Translations under genes and position numbers: made by a program | Virus record (IMG/VR): IMGVR_UViG_3300047552_002060 | Span: 1 to 64,000 of that record | From: a virus | Reading direction: 5' to 3' (one strand) | DNA: 64,000 bases | The notes under the pieces: model-generated | What the model was told of the DNA's origin: nothing | The model's input: only the letters and a program-made list of their open reading frames with translations | Database searches by the model: none | Part shown: positions 29,505 to 36,899 of the stretch, piece by piece | Layout of the letters: each line of letters starts with the position of its first letter | Position numbering within the stretch: the stretch's first letter is position 1

Positions 29505-29771
29505 ATGTCTAAGAAAGAAACCGTGGAAGAATTTTTGAAGCGTGGTGGGACTATAACTAAAATCCCGCCAGTAGCACCCGCAGAAGACAGCAGCAATGAC
29601 CACATTGTACCCACTACCAATGGCGGCGGAACAACTATGTTTACCCTAGGTGAGGGCGCCCTATATTATTCTGAATCTAAAGCTAAGCCCAAGAAACTCA
29701 AGAAACTTGATGAAGTTATCAATAAGTCTGCTCTTCCTGCTTCTCTATTGAAATACATGTCCAAAAATTAA
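29505..29771 (+). CDS. hypothetical protein, TVEEFLKRGG type
   Basis: 88 aa with the start KETVEEFLKRGGTITKIPP, a short motif found at the N-terminus of many small phage proteins, sometimes labelled transcriptional regulator without proof. Gly/Thr-rich middle and basic C-terminus. The only plus-strand gene within the minus-strand block; AAGGAC precedes ATG. Confidence 0.7.
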   Translation: MSKKETVEEFLKRGGTITKIPPVAPAEDSSNDHIVPTTNGGGTTMFTLGEGALYYSESKAKPKKLKKLDEVINKSALPASLLKYMSKN

Positions 29772-31456
29772 GTAGGATTTACCTTAGACACTAAGATTCC
29801 ATCGACGAATGTTAATGATCCAGCAGCTCCAGGAGTGGTTAGTTTGGCGAGAGAAGCAGTGTCATTATTATTTGTTGTTGGAAACACACCGGGAATGTTA
29901 AGTGCAACCATGGCAGCAGCAGCCAAATCTTTGAATATGAGCTTCAATTGACTCTGCTGCAGTGGTAGCAGAGTATTGTAATCTTGTAGTGGAGCTATCA
30001 GATCAGGGTCGACTCCTCCTTGGACTCCGTATAGGTAAGCCAATTGTAGTGCTTCGTCAAGATTCATAAATGTATTGGCTTGACGCTGAGTAACAGACAA
30101 TGGATCAACAATGGGCGTCGAACTTGTTATGGTTGGAGTTCCAATGTTGATTATTTGCTCTATGCCTGTTGCAACAATTTGATTGCTTATTGCAGGTACA
30201 CCCAGCTCTATAGATTGTTCGCTGCCCACTCCAACAACATTTGAAACTATCCCGGTTATTGGGGTGCCGATTAGAATATCTTGTTGGATGCCAGCTTCAA
30301 CAGCGAATATTGAAGTATTGTTAGTGGGTACACCGACAGAGATATCTTGCTGAATGCCTATTGCAGTATGTGATGTTATTGAACTGACAAGTGACAATCC
30401 TGTGTCAATCGTCTGATCAATGCCTATACCAATCGCGGGTATATAAACAGCTGCTATTGGAGTTCCAATAGTGATGTCTTGTTGAATACCAACACTCAAA
30501 AATTCTCGATCTAGAGCACGCACTGCAGATGGCGTACCGACGTTGATAACTTGTCCAAAACCACTTCCAATTACTGAAGCCGGTCCAGCAACCACCGGCG
30601 CTCCTACACTGATAGGCTCCAAGATTCCTACGCCAATAGTCGTGAGTGGATTAATATCAGCAGTAGGTGTACCGACAGCTATAGTCTGTGCGATACCTAC
30701 GCCCTGAGGTTCCTGTTGTTGAATAATTGCAGGTGTACCAATACTGATATTTTGTGCGACACCGACAGCTATAGTAGAAGCAAACAATCCAGAGGCTGGA
30801 TCACCGACAGTAATAGTTTGATCAACACCTATGCTCGTTGAGGAGAGAGAAGTTGATGTGACTGGCGTTCCGATATCTATTGTTTGATCAATACCAACAG
30901 ATTGAGCATCACCCTGCGACTGCATAGATGGAGTTCCAACAACGATATCTTGTTGGATACCAACGTTTACACATGCAATTTGAGCAGGTTGAATAACGTC
31001 AACGACTAATCCTGGCCAATTGTAGGTTCCACTGCGCGGAATTACCCAAGAACTTCCAGTAAAGACAGCATTATTCCTGATGCTAAGAGTGTAAGTATTT
31101 GTGCTGATTAATGGCCCAGAAAGCGCCAAAAGAATACTTCTTGCTCCAGCATTCCAAGTTACACTATTAATCGTCGGCGGAGTAGGTCCAGAGAGAGAGT
31201 AATCTGAGACAGTAGTGCTTACTGATTGCAGTGGAGCGGTGAATTGTATAGTAATAGTATTTACAGCTGATTCACCATAGTGCGCTGACCACAATGCTCC
31301 TTGCACGACTTCTCTATCACCGGTGATAGAAAATTGACCGCGTTTGCCCGAATTTCCATTGAAGTTTGGAGCAACATCAAAAGCCGAAGAAACTCTTTTC
31401 CAAGTATCTTGCTCCGTACTTGGCAATGCAAAATCATTGGATGCATAGGCAGTCAT
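29768..31456 (-). CDS. repeat-containing tail/fibre protein
   Basis: 562 aa. Residues 1-160 share the start NDFALPSTEQDTW with the next upstream gene and look like a beta-sandwich. Residues 164-441 carry 13 copies of a 21-24-residue unit around VGIQQDIxIGTP. The last 110 residues (FKDLAAAAMVALNIPG ... SLTFVDGILVSK) match the end of the 33487-33825 protein. Likely a trimeric fibre or spike with length set by the repeats. Confidence 0.75.
   Translation of the reverse strand: MTAYASNDFALPSTEQDTWKRVSSAFDVAPNFNGNSGKRGQFSITGDREVVQGALWSAHYGESAVNTITIQFTAPLQSVSTTVSDYSLSGPTPPTINSVTWNAGARSILLALSGPLISTNTYTLSIRNNAVFTGSSWVIPRSGTYNWPGLVVDVIQPAQIACVNVGIQQDIVVGTPSMQSQGDAQSVGIDQTIDIGTPVTSTSLSSTSIGVDQTITVGDPASGLFASTIAVGVAQNISIGTPAIIQQQEPQGVGIAQTIAVGTPTADINPLTTIGVGILEPISVGAPVVAGPASVIGSGFGQVINVGTPSAVRALDREFLSVGIQQDITIGTPIAAVYIPAIGIGIDQTIDTGLSLVSSITSHTAIGIQQDISVGVPTNNTSIFAVEAGIQQDILIGTPITGIVSNVVGVGSEQSIELGVPAISNQIVATGIEQIINIGTPTITSSTPIVDPLSVTQRQANTFMNLDEALQLAYLYGVQGGVDPDLIAPLQDYNTLLPLQQSQLKLIFKDLAAAAMVALNIPGVFPTTNNNDTASLAKLTTPGAAGSLTFVDGILVSKVNPT
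30134..30967 (-). repeat. 13 tandem protein repeats within the fibre gene
   Basis: Units such as VGIQQDIVVGTP, VGIDQTIDIGTP, VGIAQTIAVGTP and AGIQQDILIGTP recur every 21-24 codons. They are diverged at DNA level, so this is an old repeat. A single unit (VTETVDIGTP) also ends the neighbouring 31456-31920 protein. Confidence 0.85.
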
Positions 31457-31920
31457 TATGTCACCACCGGAGTTCCAATGTCAACTGTTTCAGTAACACC
31501 TGATTGAGTTGAAGCTAAATCTACATAGATTGGAATTGATGAAGCAATATTGGTAAAATATCCGTCGTAAAAAGTGTTATCGGCGACTTTTACAGTATAT
31601 GAATTTTCTATGGCCAAAGTGCTGGATAGTGTCAATCGTATGTACGACTTTCCAGATATGAAAGACACTGATGTAACTGTAGGTGCAGATGTACCATTAA
31701 TTATATAGTTACCAGCAACAGTCATGCTGCCACTAGTCAATAAAACTCGATCTGTCTGTATGTATAAAAAGGCCACACTTCCCGATGGCGAATATCGGGC
31801 ACAGAATGGAATGGGTCCAGTATTATTGCTTAATAACCAGGGTGCTAAATATACACGATGTGCGTAAGTATTTTGTTCTGTATTTGGCTGAGCAAAATCA
31901 TTTGGAGTATAAGAGGCCAC
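31456..31920 (-). CDS. tail-associated protein sharing the fibre N-terminal domain
   Basis: 154 aa. Starts with PNDFAQPNTEQNTY, parallel to NDFALPSTEQDTW in the next gene, then a beta-rich domain and a single VDIGTP repeat at the end. Its stop overlaps the start of the repeat protein (both at 31456). Looks like a short sibling. Confidence 0.65.
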   Translation of the reverse strand: MASYTPNDFAQPNTEQNTYAHRVYLAPWLLSNNTGPIPFCARYSPSGSVAFLYIQTDRVLLTSGSMTVAGNYIINGTSAPTVTSVSFISGKSYIRLTLSSTLAIENSYTVKVADNTFYDGYFTNIASSIPIYVDLASTQSGVTETVDIGTPVVT

Positions 31921-31936
31921 AAGTCAGTGTCTCCTA

Positions 31937-32941
31937 TTACAGACTCGGCGCCACTGATCCCACTGTTAACCAATGTCCAGAAACCATTCGCTCCGGATTG
32001 CCGGTTCCAGGAACCGTGCTTCCTGGAACAACTTGCGCCCCAATTGCCCAAAGATCGGGAATCCTGCCGCGTATCCCTTTATGGGAAGTCGTCGTATCCA
32101 TTACATAAGCAATAGGCAATGCATCTACAGTGGAATCTAAGTTATTAGTGGTTGTCAATACGGCCATTGACTGACCACTAGGTTTAAAGTTTGTCGTCAT
32201 GATCTGCATTGATGAAGTGGCTGCAGAATTATCTTGGGCTTTTCCACGTATTGTCCACGTACTAGATTCAGATAATGCACCGACGCCCGAATCTAAAAAC
32301 GTTGTCCACATTATGGTGCGAGCCGCATCAGATGAATGATATTCTGTTAGTGGTTCAATACAAATTGATGTAGAAAAATATCCAGTGCCATTGCGTGAGA
32401 TGAAAAATCGAAACCCGCCATTTGCATCAGTAGAAAAATGAGTTTTACCGGCGCCAGCAGTAGTAGAGATAAATTGAAATGATGTAAAAGCTGACTCATT
32501 AGTCGCTGTGGGTCTAGCTGTAGTTGAACCGCCGGTGAAAGCATTATTAGCAACTATGATAGAACCAGTCTGATCATTCGTGGGGCCGATATAATCAAAG
32601 CAAACATACCAAGGACCATCTAACAGACCAGATGGCGATTGAAGTACAAACCATGTGTGTGCAGAAGCCGCAGCAGCACGCGTCCAGTTGCTCGCCGTGT
32701 AAGAGCCTGCAAAGTTAAGTCGATCTGTAGAATCCATGCCGGCTGTTGAAGCATTGCTGCTACCAACTAGGGTCCAATAAGCACCCGAAGGTCGTGCACC
32801 CTCCGAACCATCAGTTCCAGAAACGCTTCCGGTCAGTGTAGCTCCAAAGGCCCATAACGCGCTACTAGCCGCTCTAGACGCAGTACTGGTATCGTCCAGT
32901 GCTCGATTTATCGTTGAATACCATGTTTTGCTTAAAGTCAT
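31937..32941 (-). CDS. virion structural protein, beta-rich
   Basis: 334 aa rich in Ser, Thr, Ala and Gly, no Lys-rich regions, few Cys. GPWYVCFDYIGPTNDQTG and WTIRGKAQDNSAATSS suggest a jelly-roll or receptor-binding head. Context within the minus-strand fibre group supports a tail or neck role. A TAAATATTTA motif lies 20 bases upstream. Confidence 0.6.
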   Translation of the reverse strand: MTLSKTWYSTINRALDDTSTASRAASSALWAFGATLTGSVSGTDGSEGARPSGAYWTLVGSSNASTAGMDSTDRLNFAGSYTASNWTRAAAASAHTWFVLQSPSGLLDGPWYVCFDYIGPTNDQTGSIIVANNAFTGGSTTARPTATNESAFTSFQFISTTAGAGKTHFSTDANGGFRFFISRNGTGYFSTSICIEPLTEYHSSDAARTIMWTTFLDSGVGALSESSTWTIRGKAQDNSAATSSMQIMTTNFKPSGQSMAVLTTTNNLDSTVDALPIAYVMDTTTSHKGIRGRIPDLWAIGAQVVPGSTVPGTGNPERMVSGHWLTVGSVAPSL

Positions 32942-32960
32942 GAAATTATACCTCTTTTTC

Positions 32961-32970
32961 TAAATATTTA
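32961..32970 (-). promoter_or_regulatory. TAAATATTTA motif before structural gene
   Basis: Palindromic 10-mer 20 bases upstream of the start at 32941; the same 10-mer is 21 bases before the start at 33459. It may be a late promoter box. Confidence 0.35.
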
Positions 32971-33045
32971 AAGTGTGACCACGAATAGAATGAGCTTGCC
33001 TAATTACTATTTAAACAGTAGTTGGAGTGACTACAATACTAACAA

Positions 33046-33459
33046 TTACGTCAACTTGAAGATCTTATTAGTTCCTGAGTCGGGACTCCACGTGATATCG
33101 CCGCCGTTCGTGCTGAACGGTAAGGTGACACCGGTCGTGGTATCAATGAGTACAAGAAGTGGAGAGGTAGCCGCCGTTCCTGTGTCTTTATAGATTACGA
33201 AATATCGTACAGTCGATCCACCAGCAACGGCTGTAAAAGTAACTGAAGAGCTATTAAAGACGCCGTTGACAATTGTGACACCGCTAAGTGCCTGTGGAAC
33301 ATCAATAACATTCGCGTTGACGTCCGTCCAATACTGATGTGTTGCAAGGTTGGGAGTATAGGAGCTAGACACTAGAGCAATCTTGATCGTGTCTGAGTCA
33401 AGCACGAAACTACCATGTAGAAGACCCTGCTTGCCTAGAGTATAAAGTGCATTTGCCAT
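33046..33459 (-). CDS. phage structural protein, NALY-type
   Basis: 137 aa. MANALYTLGKQGLLHGS and SDTIKIALVSSSYTP are typical of a common tail-associated phage protein with a beta-sandwich fold. GSTVRYFVIYKDTGTAATSPLLVLID fits the same family. AAGGAAA ribosome binding site on the minus strand. Confidence 0.75.
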   Translation of the reverse strand: MANALYTLGKQGLLHGSFVLDSDTIKIALVSSSYTPNLATHQYWTDVNANVIDVPQALSGVTIVNGVFNSSSVTFTAVAGGSTVRYFVIYKDTGTAATSPLLVLIDTTTGVTLPFSTNGGDITWSPDSGTNKIFKLT

Positions 33460-33479
33460 TTTTTCAATTTCCTTTTGTA

Positions 33480-33489
33480 TAAATATTTA
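33480..33489 (-). promoter_or_regulatory. TAAATATTTA motif before structural gene
   Basis: Second exact copy of the palindromic 10-mer, 21 bases from ATG 33459. It overlaps the last codons of the upstream gene. Confidence 0.35.
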
Positions 33490-33825
33490 CGACGGATCCG
33501 TTTTTGCTACTAAAATTCCATCAATGAATGTTAACAATCCAGTTGTTCCAGACGGCGTCAATTTTGCCAATGTAACGGTGGTTGATAGACCTGTAGGTAA
33601 AGCTCTCTTAATATTTAAAGCTACCATCATGGCAGCTATTAAAGACTTGAAGGGGTCCTTAACGCCTTGTTTTACCGCTTGTACCGCAGGAGTACTATAC
33701 AAGGGCATAGGATCAAGTACTGGCTGAGATATCTGGTTTTCAACACCAAATGCGAATGCTGCTTCTAGATCGCCCTCTAGAGCCACAATCCCCGTCTCCT
33801 GATCTGCTGTAATTATCAATTTCAT
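33487..33825 (-). CDS. virion protein sharing C-terminal domain with the repeat fibre
   Basis: 112 aa. The second half (AAMMVALNIKRALP, VTLAKLT, LLTFIDGILVAKTDPS) matches the C-terminus of the 29768-31456 protein. The N-terminal half is specific (LIITADQETGIVALEGD). Could be a trimerisation or attachment module. Confidence 0.65.
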   Translation of the reverse strand: MKLIITADQETGIVALEGDLEAAFAFGVENQISQPVLDPMPLYSTPAVQAVKQGVKDPFKSLIAAMMVALNIKRALPTGLSTTVTLAKLTPSGTTGLLTFIDGILVAKTDPS

Positions 33826-33868
33826 AACTATTAATATATTCTACTTCGGCTGGAGTTAACTAAGACCT

Positions 33869-33879
33869 CTTTTCCGAAA
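33869..33879 (+). promoter_or_regulatory. CTTTTCCGAAA motif, candidate phage promoter
   Basis: Exact motif 54 bases before the start at 33933, in the divergent gap between 33825 (minus) and 33933 (plus). Confidence 0.45.
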
Positions 33880-33892
33880 CAATTAATAGACA

Positions 33893-33907
33893 AGGGAATA
33901 ATTCCCT
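33893..33907. promoter_or_regulatory. palindrome AGGGAATAATTCCCT, possible operator
   Basis: Perfect 7-bp half-sites around a central A, between the CCGAAA motif and the gene at 33933. In this position it could bind a regulator or form a 5' mRNA hairpin. Confidence 0.35.
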
Positions 33908-33932
33908 ATTGAGCAGGTAAAGAAAGGCACAA

Positions 33933-34265
33933 ATGAGTAATACACCTAATTTCGAAGATGTAGTGATTGGCACACTCGGTCGTACGCTGTCTCAGCATGA
34001 TTTGATGTATCATTACGATAGTTTACACACTGAGTTGACCAGTGAGTGGAATGTCGCTTATCGTGTCCAGGATAACTTCACGACGGCTGTTCTCTTTAAG
34101 ACTGTCGGGCGTGATTCAGGAGAGTTGCGTACGGAAGATATGTTTGTAGGTGTCTCAAAGCGAAACACTCAGGACCGGAACCTTCCCATTCGTGGACGGT
34201 CACTGGCTCTCTCACGAGCAGTGCACGCATTCCTAATGGATAGACTCCAAAGTTTCAAGAGCTAA
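33933..34265 (+). CDS. hypothetical protein, 110 aa
   Basis: GC-richer codon use than the microgenes, suggesting high expression. VVIGTLGRTLSQHDLMYHYD and LALSRAVHAFLMDRLQ; soluble, no motif. AAAGAAAGG precedes ATG. Confidence 0.7.
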   Translation: MSNTPNFEDVVIGTLGRTLSQHDLMYHYDSLHTELTSEWNVAYRVQDNFTTAVLFKTVGRDSGELRTEDMFVGVSKRNTQDRNLPIRGRSLALSRAVHAFLMDRLQSFKS

Positions 34266-34267
34266 AC

Positions 34268-34399
34268 ATGACTCTCTTAGAGTTTGTAGGTGATCATCCT
34301 ATAGTAACTATACTGATTGCGATGATCGTCTGTAATACTGTTGTAGACATTGTACGCCTCATGACTCAGACTGTTGAACAAAAACACCACGAAGACTAA
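34268..34399 (+). CDS. 43-aa membrane peptide
   Basis: One hydrophobic helix (IVTILIAMIVCNTVVDIV) with a short charged tail. Starts 2 bases after the previous gene, so they are likely co-expressed. Confidence 0.5.
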   Translation: MTLLEFVGDHPIVTILIAMIVCNTVVDIVRLMTQTVEQKHHED

Positions 34400-34402
34400 T
34401 CT

Positions 34403-34413
34403 CTTTTCCGAAA
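34403..34413 (+). promoter_or_regulatory. CTTTTCCGAAA motif, candidate phage promoter
   Basis: Exact motif 48 bases upstream of the MoxR-like gene, with GATTCA 18 bases after the CCGAA core. Confidence 0.5.
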
Positions 34414-34460
34414 TCATCATAATTCGATTCACCCACAATGCAGCTAGGAGCAAATTATAA

Positions 34461-35603
34461 ATGAAGCCATCCAATATCACCGCAGTTCTTGACCTCGCTC
34501 TGAAGGCCAATCAGATCGGCGAGATTGTTAACCCGATGTTCACCGGCGATGCTGGACTTGGCAAGTCTCAGATCGTTCAGCAGTGGGTCGAAAAGCAGCG
34601 CGAAGTCGATCCCGAGTTTGGATTCGTTGATCTCCGCATCGCCTATCTGGAAGCGCCAGACCTTATCGGCTTTCCTGATACGGCCAAGGATGAGAATGGT
34701 CTCGAGCGGACAATGCATCGTCTGCCTGAGTTCTGGCCGACCTCGGGTCGTGGACTGATTCTTCTTGAGGAGCCCAATCGTGGTACGACGGGCGTCATGA
34801 ACTGCCTCATGCAGCTCCTGACTGATCGCAAGGTACACAACTATACTCTTCCACCAGGCTGGATGATTGCTGCAGCGGTCAACCCCGACTCATCCGAGTA
34901 TGATGTCAACGCGATGGATGCTGCCCTTAAGGATCGCTTTGAGGAATTCGAGGTTGAGTATGATGCCCTCACCTTCATGGAGTTCATGGAGAACAGGGGT
35001 TGGGACGCAAACATCCAGCGGTTCGTTGGCAACGGCGTCTGGGTCTACAAGACGCCAAAGGAGCTTGGCCAGAACGGCAAGTACATCAGCCCACGTACTT
35101 GGAGCAAGGTCAATGCTGCTGAGCGTGCTGGACTCAGTCAGAGCAATCGAATGCTCCACCGAATCACCGTGTGCGGCATTCTGGGCAAGGACATCGGCAA
35201 CGAGTATCATTCGTACTGCTTTGATCAGGCGCCAGTGACCGCTCAGGAGATCTTGAAGGACAAGAAGGGAGCATTCAAGCGACTCAAGGAGCACTGCGCA
35301 ACGGATACCTATCGCGGCGACATGATTCCAGTCACGGTCGACAGTATTATCAAGGCTTACGGCGGCAAGAAGGCCGTCTGTAAGGACGATCAGATCGATG
35401 AAGATACGATGGTCGAAGTCGCCAAGATTATCCCGGCTGACCAGACTGCTAACCTCATCAAGGGTTGCGGGTACGCAATCGCCAAGGGTCGTATGTCTGA
35501 CTTCTTGAATCAATTCGTTAAGGATCACCCCGAACTCATCAACATCATGAAGAGCAATATCAAGCTCAATCGCGCAACAGGTGTTGATAAGGATAAGAAG
35601 TAA
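34461..35603 (+). CDS. MoxR-like AAA+ ATPase
   Basis: 380 aa. Walker A GDAGLGKSQ (29-37), Walker B GLILLEEPN (98-106), sensor AAAVNPDSSEYDV and DAALKDRFEEFEVEYD (sensor/Arg finger) define a MoxR-type ATPase. MoxR proteins act as chaperones with VWA partners, and the gene at 36900 is such a partner (HExxH plus VWA domain). Strong GC-biased codon use suggests high expression. The C-terminal third is a helical lid. Confidence 0.88.
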   Translation: MKPSNITAVLDLALKANQIGEIVNPMFTGDAGLGKSQIVQQWVEKQREVDPEFGFVDLRIAYLEAPDLIGFPDTAKDENGLERTMHRLPEFWPTSGRGLILLEEPNRGTTGVMNCLMQLLTDRKVHNYTLPPGWMIAAAVNPDSSEYDVNAMDAALKDRFEEFEVEYDALTFMEFMENRGWDANIQRFVGNGVWVYKTPKELGQNGKYISPRTWSKVNAAERAGLSQSNRMLHRITVCGILGKDIGNEYHSYCFDQAPVTAQEILKDKKGAFKRLKEHCATDTYRGDMIPVTVDSIIKAYGGKKAVCKDDQIDEDTMVEVAKIIPADQTANLIKGCGYAIAKGRMSDFLNQFVKDHPELINIMKSNIKLNRATGVDKDKK

Positions 35604-35637
35604 GAGTTTCCACCGAAAAACGTTCTTTTCAGATTGT

Positions 35638-35714
35638 TTGACTTGGTTCTATCTTAAGAATAGAGAGAGCAGCTAAAGAGCTGCTAAGTTCTGGTTCAAG
35701 TCCAGAGAGTCGAG
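35638..35714 (+). tRNA. tRNA-like gene, non-canonical (possible Phe AAA)
   Basis: TTGACTT/GAGTCGA closes a 7-bp acceptor (two wobbles); T-arm TCTGG-TTCAAGT-CCAGA is perfect; D-like hairpin TCTAT/ATAGA. The anticodon stem AGCAGC/GCTGCT leaves a 6-base loop TAAAGA, so U33-AAA would be the reading. D-arm and loop are not canonical. Confidence 0.45.
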
Positions 35715-35781
35715 TCAGTTCAATCACAGACGAATGGGTGACACAGAGTTGCACCCTACGGTGGGTCTTAATGGAGCATAT

Positions 35782-35889
35782 ATGCAAGGTTTGTTGTATG
35801 GCTGGATAGCTCTAATCGTACTAGCGGCGCTTTTCGCTTCTGTAGGATTAGGAGTATTGATTGCTATGTTGTTCTATCGTAAGAAGTAA
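35782..35889 (+). CDS. 35-aa membrane peptide
   Basis: GGAG precedes ATG 35782. Nearly all membrane helix (WIALIVLAALFASVGLGVLI) with FYRKK end. A run of eight A follows its stop. Confidence 0.5.
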   Translation: MQGLLYGWIALIVLAALFASVGLGVLIAMLFYRKK

Positions 35890-36049
35890 AAAAAACTGGA
35901 ATGTTCCAAGAGTTGGCGTCCAGTACTGGGTTGATCTACGACGCGGGCAGATCGACAAATGGAAAAGAGAGGCTATAAAGGCCGAACGAGATCGTTCGAA
36001 TCGATTACCAGTTTATGTATGGAGAGAAAATAGTCATCTATTTCTTTAG
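35861..36049 (+). CDS. small basic protein, 62 aa
   Basis: TTG start with AGGAG 6 bases upstream, overlapping the membrane peptide by 29 bases. The reliable part begins near the A8 run and reads VGVQYWVDLRRGQIDKWKRE, helical and basic. Start could be wrong if the A run hides an indel. Confidence 0.4.
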   Translation: MLCCSIVRSKKNWNVPRVGVQYWVDLRRGQIDKWKREAIKAERDRSNRLPVYVWRENSHLFL

Positions 36050-36146
36050 AACTTTAAGATTATTAAAGTTGTCTGAGTACAGAGTTGAAGGTCTGGTGCC
36101 CACGCGGTTAATTCTGCAGTACATGCTAGAAAAAAGAGGAAGATAA
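36015..36146 (+). CDS. microprotein, 43 aa, LKL-core type
   Basis: Core IYFFRTLRLLKLSEYRVEGL is a clear example of the pattern. It overlaps both the previous ORF and, by one base, the next start (TAATG). Confidence 0.5.
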   Translation: MYGEKIVIYFFRTLRLLKLSEYRVEGLVPTRLILQYMLEKRGR

Positions 36147-36748
36147 TGAAGCGAAACTTAATTCAACTTGATAACGAGATGCTTGAGATCAAGCGAGATG
36201 CGAAGGGAAATCTCACTGTAAAGCGGCTCACACCTGAAGAACTTGTCGAGGTGCATGTACTTGAAGATAGTGTAGCAACTTTACTAGACAATGACTTCAA
36301 TAAGATCGCCAACGATACCATGGAAGGGCTTCGCAAGGAATTTAAGGCTTCTCTGCGAGAAAACATTCTGCGAGTGGTTGGTTTTACAAATAATTGGGGC
36401 AAGTGGGAAGTTGACAATTGTAACGGCCGGAATTCGCTCATCACAGAATACATTGCGCAAAAGATCAGGCAGGATATTAAGGGAGAGTTCGACAGTCTCC
36501 TCAAGGAAGACATCGAAAAGATGCTCGTCCCCATGCGAAAGCAACTCGCCGCAGAGTATAAAGAAGTCTTTGCGAGGACCGTCCGCGAATCCATGCGCTA
36601 CCAAGCACAAGAAGCGGCAAAAGAGTTCTTGACCAGTCTTCTCACTAAGGAAATCACCAAGGTACAAAAGCAAGCCATCGCAAAAGCAGAGGCTTGCTTT
36701 CTTGCCAAGAAGAAAAATGAAGACGCAGATGTAGATGCAGATGAATAA
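36146..36748 (+). CDS. hypothetical helical protein, 200 aa
   Basis: Helical, charged protein lying between the MoxR-like ATPase and its VWA partner. ITEYIAQKIRQDIKGEFDSLLKED and a C-terminal helix with Cys, ending in an acidic tail DADVDADE. Position suggests it works with the ATPase pair. Between its stop and 36900 an open frame without a normal start codon (36745-36900, containing ILRLFKSYRLQKQVDKLL) also exists. Confidence 0.65.
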   Translation: MKRNLIQLDNEMLEIKRDAKGNLTVKRLTPEELVEVHVLEDSVATLLDNDFNKIANDTMEGLRKEFKASLRENILRVVGFTNNWGKWEVDNCNGRNSLITEYIAQKIRQDIKGEFDSLLKEDIEKMLVPMRKQLAAEYKEVFARTVRESMRYQAQEAAKEFLTSLLTKEITKVQKQAIAKAEACFLAKKKNEDADVDADE

Positions 36749-36839
36749 CTTTTACAAATATCCTTCGACTATTTAAAAGTTATCGACTTCAAAAACAAGT
36801 TGATAAACTATTAAAACAAATAGCGGCCAGAAAAAGTAA

Positions 36840-36850
36840 CTTTTCCGAAA
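36840..36850 (+). promoter_or_regulatory. CTTTTCCGAAA motif, candidate phage promoter
   Basis: Exact motif 50 bases before ATG 36900, with GTTCA about 18 bases after the CCGAA core. Confidence 0.5.
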
Positions 36851-36899
36851 TTAGACGGATTCGTTCAAAGAATATTATTGAAGTTTCAATGGAGAGATA

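Noticed and set aside
34890-35528. Minus-strand 212-aa ORF opposite the MoxR-like gene
   Set aside because: Caused by GC-biased codon use of the plus-strand gene; Leu/Val-rich with no motif.
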